Shown: positions 1 through 7,865 of the stretch, in pieces
Layout: every line of letters starts with the position of its first letter
Numbering within the stretch: position 1 is the first letter of the stretch
From: a virus
Length of the DNA: 21,915 nucleotides
Virus record (IMG/VR): IMGVR_UViG_3300020183_003776
Span: 1-21,915 of that record
Direction: 5' to 3' (one strand)
Position numbers and translations under genes: made by a program
Notes under the pieces: model-generated
What the model saw: only the letters and a program-made list of their open reading frames with translations
Told to the model about the DNA's origin: nothing
Database searches by the model: none

Positions 1-125
1 AGGGTGCCAACATAATCAGAACCTGTCAGTCCGCTATTGGACTCAACATTGACATAAGGGCCAGCGAACGCAGCGGTGGCAAGGAAAGGAGCAGCTGCAA
101 CAGCTGCGATTGCGAATTTAAACAT
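1..125 (-). CDS. Signal-peptide protein, N-terminal fragment (cut by window edge)
   Basis: Only the first 41 or so codons are inside the window; the gene continues past base 1. The protein begins MFKFAIAAVAAAPFLATAAF and then AGPYVNVES. This is a short basic start, an Ala-rich hydrophobic core and an AFA|G cleavage site near residue 21, a clear Sec signal peptide. The visible mature start, rich in Gly, Ser, Asn and Tyr, would suit a beta-rich outer-membrane or surface protein, but that is a guess. The ATG at 125 is preceded by AGAGG (135-139) at 9 bases, a good ribosome binding site. I recall signal-peptide proteins of this kind in cyanophages without a known function. It has its own late-promoter-like motif and is separate from the sugar island upstream. 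Confidence 0.75.
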   Translation of the reverse strand, partial: MFKFAIAAVAAAPFLATAAFAGPYVNVESNSGLTGSDYVGT

Positions 126-172
126 AAAATTGTACCTCTAAGTTTCTCGCAGAGTAATACCTGCGGATGTAA

Positions 173-190
173 GGAGTTTCGACAAACTCC
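173..190 (-). repeat. Hairpin in the leader of the signal-peptide gene
   Basis: GGAGTTT at 173-179 and AAACTCC at 184-190 form a perfect 7-bp stem with a 4-base loop. It lies 48 bases upstream of the ATG at 125, inside the leader expected from the motif at 236-243. No T tract follows on either strand, so it is not a typical intrinsic terminator. It may stabilise the mRNA. Confidence 0.45.
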
Positions 191-235
191 GTGTTCAGTG
201 AGTCAACGAGTAATTGAGGTCTCATCACTAGAATG

Positions 236-243
236 TATTTATT
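236..243 (-). promoter_or_regulatory. T4-type late promoter-like octamer
   Basis: On the minus strand this reads AATAAATA, close to the T4 late promoter consensus TATAAATA and to the NATAAATA form seen in cyanophages. It lies 111 bases upstream of the start codon of the signal-peptide gene and just after the end of the sugar island. That position would give the structural-type gene an independent late start. A single octamer in AT-rich DNA can arise by chance. Confidence 0.45.
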
Positions 244-244
244 C

Positions 245-268
245 TGACATATTACTATGATTATGTCA
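245..268 (-). repeat. Inverted repeat spanning the end of the sugar island
   Basis: TGACATA at 245-251 and TATGTCA at 262-268 form a perfect 7-bp stem with a 10-base loop. It straddles the TAA stop codon (261-263) of the last island gene and abuts the late-promoter octamer. There is no T tract, so it may be an mRNA-end stabiliser or a weak terminator. Confidence 0.4.
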
Positions 269-1565
269 AGCTTTTAATGTACCGATTGACCGTTTCCTCA
301 ATGTAATCAATCATCTCATCGGTGATCACAGGAGAACAACCAATAAAAAATACGTTATCGAGAACTTTCATAGCATTAGGATAATTAAATGCCGACTCCA
401 AATGTCGATAAGCAGGGTGAATCAAAAGATTACCAGCAAAATAATTCCTGGTTTGAATCTTATTATCTTCTAAGAATTTAACCAGTTCAGTTTTATCCCC
501 ATCACAAACAATAGGAACACCAAACCAACTTGTCTCAGCGTTTTCTAGTTCATCGACAACACGAACCCCAGGAATAGTTTCAAAAATCTCATGAAGTCTT
601 GCTTTATTCAACCTACGAATGTAGTGAATCTCATCAAACTTTTTAAGTTGAATTGATCCAATTGCACCCTGCATGTCAATTGGTTTTAGGTTATATCCAA
701 CCTGACCAAAGACATACTTATGATCTACAACTTTATCATAACCAAGCAACCAATTATCAAATCTTTTACCACAAGTTCCACATGCAAGAAGATTCTGTGC
801 GCCAACGCAGTAGCAATCACGACCCCACCAAGCAAAACTACGGGCAAGATCAACCACTTCTTTAATGTTAGAAGATACCATACCACCCTCAATTGTTGTG
901 ATGTGGTGAGCTGGATAAAAAGAACAAGATGCTGCTACAGCATGATCTGTGAGATACTTACCTCTCCACTTGCTACCAAGACTATCGCAGTTATCAGCAA
1001 TCAACTGAATGTCATACTCAGCGCAGATATCTAAAATGGTATCATAATCATATGGATTTGCAAGAACTGGAGAAGAAAAGATTGCTCTAGTCTTGCGGGT
1101 AATTTTACTTTCAAGTTCCTCAATGTTCCAATTCAGATCAGAATAATCAATATCAACAAAAACTGGTTTCAGATTATTCTGAATAATGGGATTAATTGTG
1201 GTAGGAAATCCGCAAACAGAAACAATAATTTCATCATCATCGTTCCACTTAAAATACTTTTTAAGTGCTGCAATCATAACAAGATTGGCAGAACTTCCAG
1301 AATTAACCATCACAGAATGGTTGAAGTTAAACTTCTTGGAAAATTCATGCTCAAATTTATTGACAGACTCTCCAGACGAGAGCCACTTTCCAGTAAAAAG
1401 ATTATTTACAGCGGCACCAATCTCTTGCTCATCCCAATATGGACCAGAGTAAAAGATATTACTTTCACCCTTCACATAGTTTTTGTTGTGAAGATATGGA
1501 AAAAGATTATCGTTCTGATCAGAAAGTTCGGAAATAAACCCTTGAATTTTTTCTTGAATAGACAT
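261..1565 (-). CDS. DdhC/E1-type [2Fe-2S] PMP-dependent 3-dehydrase of a 4-keto-6-deoxy sugar nucleotide
   Basis: This 434-aa protein has the DegT/DnrJ/EryC1/StrS fold. The lysine that normally binds PLP is replaced by histidine in SFYPAHHITT (His220). That change marks the dehydrase branch, as in DdhC/RfbH (E1) and ColD, rather than aminotransferases. Cys193, Cys251, Cys253 and Cys265 give C-X57-C-X-C plus a fourth Cys in TCGKRF, the iron-sulfur ligand pattern of E1, which ColD lacks. The spacing to the fourth Cys is X11, which I read as about four residues longer than in classical E1. In E1 the enzyme removes the C3 hydroxyl of CDP-4-keto-6-deoxyglucose with help from the reductase DdhD (E3). 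Neither an E3 nor the CDP-glucose enzymes are in the window. The ATG at 1565 shares one base with the upstream TGA; a TTG just ahead is less likely. Confidence 0.9.
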   Translation of the reverse strand: MSIQEKIQGFISELSDQNDNLFPYLHNKNYVKGESNIFYSGPYWDEQEIGAAVNNLFTGKWLSSGESVNKFEHEFSKKFNFNHSVMVNSGSSANLVMIAALKKYFKWNDDDEIIVSVCGFPTTINPIIQNNLKPVFVDIDYSDLNWNIEELESKITRKTRAIFSSPVLANPYDYDTILDICAEYDIQLIADNCDSLGSKWRGKYLTDHAVAASCSFYPAHHITTIEGGMVSSNIKEVVDLARSFAWWGRDCYCVGAQNLLACGTCGKRFDNWLLGYDKVVDHKYVFGQVGYNLKPIDMQGAIGSIQLKKFDEIHYIRRLNKARLHEIFETIPGVRVVDELENAETSWFGVPIVCDGDKTELVKFLEDNKIQTRNYFAGNLLIHPAYRHLESAFNYPNAMKVLDNVFFIGCSPVITDEMIDYIEETVNRYIKSLT

Positions 1566-2713
1566 CAATATTCTTCTCCCATATCAATCTGAAGAGTAGG
1601 AAACATAGTAATAATCTTACCTTTGTAATGAGGTCTCAGGGACTTAGTAATATAATCTTTAAAGTTATGTGCAAGAACAATCAGATTATCAGGTTGATGT
1701 TTGTAAAGCATTTCCCTATCAAGAATTTCAAATCCAGTTCCAGGCATGAACATATTCTGCTTACTCTTTGTATCATCAACAATATAAGAATCAATAAATT
1801 GATTTGAATTAATACCCAGAGCATTTAAATAGACACAACCTTTTGCTGCAGCACCAAAGAATGCAGTTTTACCTTCAAGTTTAGAAAACCATTTCTTATC
1901 TCTTTCGATCTTGGAATAAATCTTTTGCGATGCTCCAAAGAAATCAAAATCTTTTTCAGCATTTATATACTCACTTTCAACTCCAGTTGGATTGGAAGAT
2001 GATTTATGAGTAATCCAAAGTCTCAAAGTTCCACCATGAATTGTTTGTTCTTCTGCATTGATAATGCGAAGTCCATACTGATCAAATAGTTTTACTAGAG
2101 GTGTAACCAACCAGTAGTAATAGTGTTCGTGATAGAACTGATCAAACTGCAACGTTTGAAAGGTTCTCAGAGTATAAGGAAACTCAAGAATCCACACACC
2201 ACCAAGATGCTTTTTAATACCAGCAAGAAACTTTTCTACACCTGGCGTGTGTTGAAAAACATTTGTCGAAGTGATAATATCTGCCTTAGGAAGATCTAAG
2301 TCTTCATTAAAATAGTCATTAACATATTCAATACCTGCCTCAATATTTTCTTCTCTAAAAGAAGCAGAGGCATCTACGTTGATTAAAGTGAGAGGATCTT
2401 TAGTTTGAGATCTAAATGCCTTCAAAAGAGATCCATCGTTCCCACCAATATCAATAATAGTGTTGTGCTTTAGATGCTTAATACTATGCCACATCTGCTG
2501 ACAGTGATAAACATATGGTTTATTCACAGCAGAATGATAGAGGTATGTTGCATAAAGTTTCTCAGAAGGAATGGCAGTGTCCAGTTTGATCGTCATGTTC
2601 TGATCAACCGTAGCTGCCATTGGATACTTTTTAGCATTTAGAGACTCTTCTCTAGTCTTAAACAAATTATTCACCAGAGGTTGAGCACCTAGGTCTAAAA
2701 GTGTTCTTTCCAT
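1565..2713 (-). CDS. Sugar C-methyltransferase (NovU/TcaB9/TylC3-like)
   Basis: This 382-aa protein matches the SAM-dependent sugar-nucleotide C-methyltransferases. It has the SAM loop IDIGGNDGS (87-95), the active-site segment FYHEHYYYW (193-201), GGTLR (227-231), and a C-terminal half with FGAAAKGCVYLNALG (286-300) like the family's GAxxKGxxLLN segment. Family members methylate a ring carbon next to a keto group on a nucleotide sugar. It starts directly at LLDLGAQPLVNNL, so the usual N-terminal zinc-binding cysteines are missing. The upstream gene ends one base away, which leaves no room for them. It overlaps the 3-dehydrase gene by one base, so the two may act in sequence to make a branched deoxysugar. 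Confidence 0.85.
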   Translation of the reverse strand: MERTLLDLGAQPLVNNLFKTREESLNAKKYPMAATVDQNMTIKLDTAIPSEKLYATYLYHSAVNKPYVYHCQQMWHSIKHLKHNTIIDIGGNDGSLLKAFRSQTKDPLTLINVDASASFREENIEAGIEYVNDYFNEDLDLPKADIITSTNVFQHTPGVEKFLAGIKKHLGGVWILEFPYTLRTFQTLQFDQFYHEHYYYWLVTPLVKLFDQYGLRIINAEEQTIHGGTLRLWITHKSSSNPTGVESEYINAEKDFDFFGASQKIYSKIERDKKWFSKLEGKTAFFGAAAKGCVYLNALGINSNQFIDSYIVDDTKSKQNMFMPGTGFEILDREMLYKHQPDNLIVLAHNFKDYITKSLRPHYKGKIITMFPTLQIDMGEEY

Positions 2714-2714
2714 A

Positions 2715-3527
2715 TTATTGTTGTTGATTTTGCAAACTAGAATTTTCGGTAATTCTGCCTAGGTATGGATCATAGTTCATGTAATCCCGAATGTCAATCT
2801 GAGCACCATTCTGTTCCCAGAACTGAGACAGTGCTTTAAAGTTTCCAACATGAAAAGCATCAATATGTTCAGGATGAATGGAAGATCCCAATTCAGTTCT
2901 GTAAAGGAGAAGTGGAATTGAATACGTATTTCCAGAATTATAGATTAAGTCATCTGCAACTGGACGTGGTTTGACTCCATTATCAAGTTTATATTTTTCC
3001 TCACGAACATGAAACTTCAGAAGTTTCTCTGCATGATGACGAGTAATCAAGTAACAAGCAGTTGAGAAATCATTTACAAACCTCTTATGAAGTTTTACAT
3101 GAATGTCTCCAGTACAAATAATCGCAATTTGAACTACATCCCAATCATAAGGAATGTTTGCATAAAAATCATTCCAATTAAAATTCCAAAATCTAACAAG
3201 ATCTAAACAACAATCATCTTCCATCATAATTGCATATGGAGAATCTGATGTTTCCATCCAATGTTTGATTGCTTTTAAATGAGAAGTGATGCAACCAATT
3301 TCACCAGAGGTCATCATCTCAGGATAACGTCCAGTGATGATGTCACTCAAATCATCATCACGACCATCATAGGCAGAGATGCGAGTATAGTTTTCAATCT
3401 CCCAATACTTAAATTGGTTCTCCATATATTCTTTTCTTTCTGGTTGCCCATCAAGATTCAAATAATAGATTGGACCAATGTTTTTTAGTTTGTTGGCTGA
3501 TTTATTTTTATCAAGCAGTTCCATCAT
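2715..3527 (-). CDS. Glycosyltransferase family 25 (LPS-type)
   Basis: This 270-aa protein has the GT25 features in order: IYYLNLDGQPERK (20-32), SGEIGCITSH (74-83) and the acidic metal/nucleotide-sugar motif MMEDDC (101-106). ACYLITRHHAEKLL follows further on. GT25 enzymes move a sugar, often galactose or glucose, onto LPS or a protein. No membrane segment or signal peptide is seen, so it should act in the cytoplasm. The start codon (two tandem ATGs at 3522-3527) overlaps the upstream stop in an ATGA, and one base separates its stop from the next start. Donor and acceptor cannot be read from the sequence. Confidence 0.85.
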   Translation of the reverse strand: MMELLDKNKSANKLKNIGPIYYLNLDGQPERKEYMENQFKYWEIENYTRISAYDGRDDDLSDIITGRYPEMMTSGEIGCITSHLKAIKHWMETSDSPYAIMMEDDCCLDLVRFWNFNWNDFYANIPYDWDVVQIAIICTGDIHVKLHKRFVNDFSTACYLITRHHAEKLLKFHVREEKYKLDNGVKPRPVADDLIYNSGNTYSIPLLLYRTELGSSIHPEHIDAFHVGNFKALSQFWEQNGAQIDIRDYMNYDPYLGRITENSSLQNQQQ

Positions 3528-4669
3528 AGTTCAATCTTAAAGACTTCTTCTTCGTTAAGTGGTTTTCCAAAATGAACTTTATTCCCATACCTCTCAGTCA
3601 AGAAGTCTTTTACTTGAGAAATAACATCTTCGTTATCATCAACATAAACTTCAAATCCAGAATCTAAAAGATCAAGGCATAGTCTATATTGCTGACTCTC
3701 AGTGAGAATATCTGATCCCTTCTTATAAGAGATGTAATCAAAATAGAATGGACGAAGATCTGGATTTGTTCTAATAAAATAAGTCTTGAGGAACTGTGCA
3801 TGTTCATCATTAAACTTATCTGTGGTTTGACCTAGGTTATATTCTAGTCCAAGTTTTTTTGCAAAAGCAGCAAAAGAACGATTGTCTCTTGGTAAGCACG
3901 GACCACCAAATCCATATCCATATTTGAGATATTTTTGACCCACCCTACCATCAAGACCAATTGCACCTAGAACATTTTCAATTTCATCGCCAAGACCAGC
4001 ATTAATCATAACCTCACCAACCATATTGGCATAACTGATCTTAGTTGTGAGATAACAATTAACTGCAAGTTTTACAATCTCAGCAGCAGTTAGAGACATG
4101 AATGCGATCTTTGGTTCGGTAGTTTGAATACCGTTGTAGATCATAATGATTTTACCAAGAAAGGTAGCATCGTATCCACCAATCAGAACCATGTCAGCAG
4201 TTCTTAAGTCTTTGACAATAGATCCCTGAGCAATAAATTCTGGATTATAGAATACCTCTACACCATAAGAATCCAACTGCATCTGGAATGTTTCACAGTC
4301 TCCAGGATTGGTTGTACAACCAACAACAAATGCTTTACCTTGAACATTCTCAACATTCTGGAAGTCTTCAACAACTTGCCAAACAGCACTTACATCATAA
4401 CTTCCATCTGGAAGAGAAGGTGTTGCTACAAGAGTATAAATGATCTCACACTCTTTAATCACCTCAGTGTTATCTGTAGTTGCTCTGAAGTTTTTAGCAT
4501 TATCCAAAAGTTCTGCAACTTCTGGTTCGTTAGTTTGAATAAGTCTTTCGTTTAGACTAGCAACATAGTCTTCACGAACATCCGATACAAGCACTTCATA
4601 ACCTGCTTGCTCACACAAAAGAGCGAAACAAATACCAAGTCTTCCTGCTCCGATTACTCCTATTTTCAT
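3524..4669 (-). CDS. UDP-glucose/GDP-mannose 6-dehydrogenase family protein
   Basis: The protein is 381 aa from MKIGVIGAGRLG, which contains the N-terminal Rossmann NAD motif. YNPEFIAQGS lies at 141-150, the helix motif AEIVKLAVN at 196-204, and the catalytic cysteine in FGGPCLPRD is Cys258. The C-terminal domain is present. The family oxidises C6 of UDP-glucose or GDP-mannose (or HexNAc relatives) to a uronic acid with two NAD+. Similarity alone does not decide the substrate. I chose the ATG at 4669, which overlaps the upstream TGA as ATGA and puts the Rossmann motif at the N-terminus; the longer reading adds ten unrelated residues. In this island it would supply an acidic sugar donor. Confidence 0.9.
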   Translation of the reverse strand: MKIGVIGAGRLGICFALLCEQAGYEVLVSDVREDYVASLNERLIQTNEPEVAELLDNAKNFRATTDNTEVIKECEIIYTLVATPSLPDGSYDVSAVWQVVEDFQNVENVQGKAFVVGCTTNPGDCETFQMQLDSYGVEVFYNPEFIAQGSIVKDLRTADMVLIGGYDATFLGKIIMIYNGIQTTEPKIAFMSLTAAEIVKLAVNCYLTTKISYANMVGEVMINAGLGDEIENVLGAIGLDGRVGQKYLKYGYGFGGPCLPRDNRSFAAFAKKLGLEYNLGQTTDKFNDEHAQFLKTYFIRTNPDLRPFYFDYISYKKGSDILTESQQYRLCLDLLDSGFEVYVDDNEDVISQVKDFLTERYGNKVHFGKPLNEEEVFKIEL

Positions 4670-5439
4670 TTCAGTCTTGCCGTAATAAGTAAATGCCAAC
4701 CAAGATTTTTTTCAAGAGTCCTAAACATTTCTGGAGGCATAGATTCAAACCAAGGTTGTTTGATATATTCTCCACGCTTGTAAGGCTCTACTTGATATGG
4801 GAAGATGTGATCCTGTTCAATTGAAAGAACCTCATACCCATCCAACAATTCTATCACATCTTGCTTAGTATATGTATTTGCAATTGGACAACCATATTGT
4901 GCCTCTGGTTGATCCAATCCAGATTCAATCATATAATTTTTCCAAGAATCTTTTGCATAAAGCATAATCTTGAGAACACTATTCTCATTCATATACTTTT
5001 TGATCTCTGAAATGATCTTTTCTGGTTGAGGACTATGATGAATTACACCAAAAGAGTAAATTAGATCATAAGTTTCTACAGGTACAAATGAAGAAAGTTC
5101 CTCTGCATTACCAGAATAAAATTTTCCTTCCTGTTCAAGTACCTCAAATCTCTTCCTTGCAAGAGCAAGACTCTCTTCAGATAGTTCTACGCCAGTATAA
5201 TCAGCACCATTAGAGGCAAAATTAATACCAACAGTTGCAAGACCACAACCAATCTCTAGAACTTTTTTACATTCCCATTCAGGGAAGTTTGTGAATTCTA
5301 AAATGTGAGGTTCAACAAAAAACTTTTTTGTTTCAACTTCATCAAAATATTCTTTAGTGCCAACTTCTTTACTAGAGTGTCTGACATTACAGGGACGATC
5401 ATCCCAAAACTTTTTTACTTCTTCAATTGTTACTGTCAT
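4666..5439 (-). CDS. Class I SAM-dependent methyltransferase
   Basis: This 257-aa protein carries LEIGCGLATVG (61-71, SAM loop), the acidic end of strand 2 in TGVELS (82-87), YDLIYSFGVIHHS (124-136) and a post-motif KIMLYAKDSW segment. This is the usual layout of Methyltransf_11/25 enzymes. The N-terminal FWDDRPCNVRHS segment is one I associate with methyltransferases in cyanobacterial and cyanophage sugar clusters. The target is unknown; in this context O-methylation of a sugar is most likely. Both ends have ATGA overlaps, so translation is probably coupled. No membrane segment is seen. Confidence 0.8.
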   Translation of the reverse strand: MTVTIEEVKKFWDDRPCNVRHSSKEVGTKEYFDEVETKKFFVEPHILEFTNFPEWECKKVLEIGCGLATVGINFASNGADYTGVELSEESLALARKRFEVLEQEGKFYSGNAEELSSFVPVETYDLIYSFGVIHHSPQPEKIISEIKKYMNENSVLKIMLYAKDSWKNYMIESGLDQPEAQYGCPIANTYTKQDVIELLDGYEVLSIEQDHIFPYQVEPYKRGEYIKQPWFESMPPEMFRTLEKNLGWHLLITARLK

Positions 5440-6209
5440 AGTTTGAATGTAGGAATAGAAATCATTTTATGTTTATTTTGATTATGAAACTTTTGATAGA
5501 TATTTACCGCAAGAGTTTCTTCCTCGTTCAGAAACATGGGATCTTCATGAAGACCATTTTCCATTACCCACTCAAGCATTTCGTATGATGTTCCAATCTG
5601 ATCTTCATCAGTTCTCCCATCATCCCAGAGTCCATCTGTAGGTTTAGCATCAATAATACGTTGATCTACACCAAGATGCTTTCCAAGTTCCCATACTTCA
5701 GTTTTGTAAAGATCTGCGATAGGAGCAATATCTACCCCACCGTCACCATATTTAGTATAAAATCCTACACCGTAATCTTCAACTTTATTGCCAGTTCCAA
5801 TGACAATACCACCGACAGTTGTGGCAACTTGATAAAGAGTTACCATCCGAAGGCGAGAGCGACTGTTAGCAAGTGCAAGTTTATCTGCGCCATACTCTCG
5901 CATCGTAAATTGAAAAGTATCAAATGTTTTTGATAGATCAAACTTATTCACAATAATATTACCAAAGTTAGACTCAAGCCATTCTAAATGAGAGTCCGAC
6001 AGTGTTTCTTGTTCTTCTTTTTGATAGATTGGCATCCCTATCGCATAGGTACGAAGACCTGTTGATGCTGCAAGAGTAGATGCAACAGCAGAATCAATCC
6101 CACCAGAAACACCAACTACAAATGCCTTGATGTTATGCTCAATAACATAATCACCTAACCATCTGACAATTCTATCCTTAAGTTTTTCGTAATCTGTAAT
6201 ACGATTCAT
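5436..6209 (-). CDS. nadE: Ammonia-dependent NAD+ synthetase
   Basis: This 257-aa protein is the ATP-pyrophosphatase-type NAD synthetase. It has the PP-loop SGGIDS (35-40), RSRLRM (117-122), IGTGNKVEDYGVGFYTKYGD (137-156), IAPIADLYKTEVWELGKHLG (161-180) and KPTDGLWDDGRTDEDQIGTS (189-208). It amidates deamido-NAD to NAD+ using ATP and ammonia. There is no glutaminase domain, and the length suits the bacterial short form. The ATG at 6209 gives an ATGA overlap with the upstream gene; an in-frame ATG twelve bases earlier is possible. A central-metabolism enzyme inside a sugar operon is unusual. It may feed the NAD-dependent dehydratases, epimerases and dehydrogenase here, or refill NAD during infection. 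Confidence 0.92.
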   Translation of the reverse strand: MNRITDYEKLKDRIVRWLGDYVIEHNIKAFVVGVSGGIDSAVASTLAASTGLRTYAIGMPIYQKEEQETLSDSHLEWLESNFGNIIVNKFDLSKTFDTFQFTMREYGADKLALANSRSRLRMVTLYQVATTVGGIVIGTGNKVEDYGVGFYTKYGDGGVDIAPIADLYKTEVWELGKHLGVDQRIIDAKPTDGLWDDGRTDEDQIGTSYEMLEWVMENGLHEDPMFLNEEETLAVNIYQKFHNQNKHKMISIPTFKL

Positions 6210-7060
6210 AATACAACCCAATCTTCTACATAAAGGTCTTTAGTATCTTTGTCCGCATAAGCAGGACCAAACCACATTTGAGGTGCGATAACTCTTTTAT
6301 TAGGGTTGGAAATTAACCAAGCACCCCACCAACTCATACTGCTATTAGCAATAATAGCATGAGAACACAAAGACATCAAGCACAAATCAGCGTATGGAGT
6401 GTATGATCCATCTGCATATTTTTCTTGTGGTTCGGAAATTAAAAACCTATCACTTGAGAAAAACTCTTGTTCCTTTACCCATTCAGGAGAATCAGAAAAA
6501 ACAATTACTGGTTGATCTTTATCAAAATATGAAAGTGCTTTTTCATAATAATCAATAGTCTGAACTGGGTGCATTTCAGAGCACTGTGTATATGACCATT
6601 TAAATCCACGAGGGTCTGTAAGATTTGGATCCCCACGACGTACATGAAGCATGATAGGTTCTCCTTCTACAGAGTCTATCATCTCTTTACATGGTCCCAG
6701 ATGTTCGTCATGAAATGTAAAATCTTTACGAATCTCATCAGAAACATGTTGGAAATATTTTTCTGATTGGAAGAATCCATGCAAACTTACATTATCTGGA
6801 CACTGATTAAAAAGTTCTTCATCAAAATGAAAGAATCTTTCCTGAACATACTGATAATGATCAATATAATTTAAGTTGTCTTCTTGTGCAGATTCTAACT
6901 TAAAACATTGGTGAAGACTATAATTCTCAATACCTGCTCTACTAAATGGAGGAATGCACCAATCATAACCATGATGTGCAGCAATTCCACGAACTGCTGC
7001 ATACTCAAACATTTGGTTTCCCAAGCGTCCTAAATTACCGATTTGATTAAACGCTAACAT
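6206..7060 (-). CDS. GT11 glycosyltransferase (alpha-1,2-fucosyltransferase type), copy 1
   Basis: This 284-aa protein has the GT11 landmarks: GRLGNQMFEYAA (11-22), HVRRGD (139-144, the GDP-sugar binding motif), VIVFSDSPEWV (185-195), and NSSMSWWGAWL (239-249) followed by VIAPQMWFGP. GT11 enzymes transfer L-fucose from GDP-L-fucose in alpha-1,2 linkage, but no GDP-fucose pathway is present here. It is clearly related to the protein at 8609-9412 through shared blocks such as FQSEKYF and FDxELFNxC. The gene overlaps the upstream glycosyltransferase gene by 14 bases. No membrane segment is seen. Confidence 0.88.
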   Translation of the reverse strand: MLAFNQIGNLGRLGNQMFEYAAVRGIAAHHGYDWCIPPFSRAGIENYSLHQCFKLESAQEDNLNYIDHYQYVQERFFHFDEELFNQCPDNVSLHGFFQSEKYFQHVSDEIRKDFTFHDEHLGPCKEMIDSVEGEPIMLHVRRGDPNLTDPRGFKWSYTQCSEMHPVQTIDYYEKALSYFDKDQPVIVFSDSPEWVKEQEFFSSDRFLISEPQEKYADGSYTPYADLCLMSLCSHAIIANSSMSWWGAWLISNPNKRVIAPQMWFGPAYADKDTKDLYVEDWVVL

Positions 7061-7865
7061 ATTTTTTAAGATACTCTTGTTTGGAATAGTAATCTAAAAG
7101 TTTTTCTTTATTCATGTCCTGTATCTTCTCCCACTCTTGCATATTAGATAGCATATGAGGGTTGCTAAACCAAGAATTATCTCCTCGCTCGTGCTCCAAG
7201 TGATAAACAAAATCATTAATTCGTCCTACATTATACCCTAATGTGGTAAATCTGTAAAATCTTTCTTTATCTTCTGGTGCATATGCTTTGAAGTTTTCAT
7301 TCTCCATACCACCCTCAATATAAACTTTACGACGAAAGAATTGAGCCCAACCAAAATCGGAGGTGCTTGGTTTTGATTGACGATCCAGATAAGTAAAGTC
7401 ACCAGTTTCTAAGAATTCAGAGACAATAAAATCTGTAGCAGTCACTTGCTTCTGATACATTCCCTGTCCGTAGGGATAGACAACATCACAAATCCCCTTC
7501 ATAATCGCATCATAGGCAAGGTAATAACTTTCTTTTGAGAGAATGACATCACAGTCATAATTAACCACAATATCAGTCTTCGCTAATGCAATCATCTCAT
7601 TTAGAATTTTTTGCCGATGAAATAATGGTTCATCTGATTGCTCAAAAACATGCTCAATGCTTCTTACATCGCTTCCACAACACTCTGTGATTTGTGGTAA
7701 TGCTGATGAAACAAACAAAGAACTCTTATCTACTTCTTTTACAATAATGTGTGTGTCAAAGTTTTTAAGAAGAAAACTAATTGATGTAATCACATTTCGC
7801 ATTCTGTCTTGCGACTCAATACGAACTGGAATAATAAATGTAGCATTTGATAAATCAGTTTTCAT
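7047..7865 (-). CDS. GT2/GT7-type glycosyltransferase with galactosyltransferase-like C-terminus
   Basis: The 272-aa GT-A protein begins with a nucleotide-binding strand (NATFIIPVR). It has the metal motif D-C-D at 104-106 within VVNYDCDVIL, then FGWAQFFRRKVYIEGGMEN (171-189). APEDKERFYRF and a late YHLEHERGDNSW (221-232) follow. The FGW..F...V..GG.NE..  .....ED.....R pattern is that of the C-terminal domain of beta-1,4-galactosyltransferases and polypeptide GalNAc transferases. The donor is not known. The gene overlaps its upstream neighbour by 11 bases and its downstream neighbour by 14. Confidence 0.78.
   Translation of the reverse strand: MKTDLSNATFIIPVRIESQDRMRNVITSISFLLKNFDTHIIVKEVDKSSLFVSSALPQITECCGSDVRSIEHVFEQSDEPLFHRQKILNEMIALAKTDIVVNYDCDVILSKESYYLAYDAIMKGICDVVYPYGQGMYQKQVTATDFIVSEFLETGDFTYLDRQSKPSTSDFGWAQFFRRKVYIEGGMENENFKAYAPEDKERFYRFTTLGYNVGRINDFVYHLEHERGDNSWFSNPHMLSNMQEWEKIQDMNKEKLLDYYSKQEYLKKYVSV

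Noticed and set aside
173-190. Intrinsic terminator
   Set aside because: The stem is perfect, but no T run follows on either strand.
720-1034. Plus-strand reading frames here and throughout the island (for example 8215-8604 and 16193-16525)
   Set aside because: All lie antisense within well-supported minus-strand genes, have low-complexity or unlikely composition, and lack ribosome binding sites.
261-1565. PLP sugar aminotransferase (typical DegT annotation)
   Set aside because: The PLP lysine is replaced by His220 and the four iron-sulfur cysteines of E1-type dehydrases are present, so transamination is unlikely.
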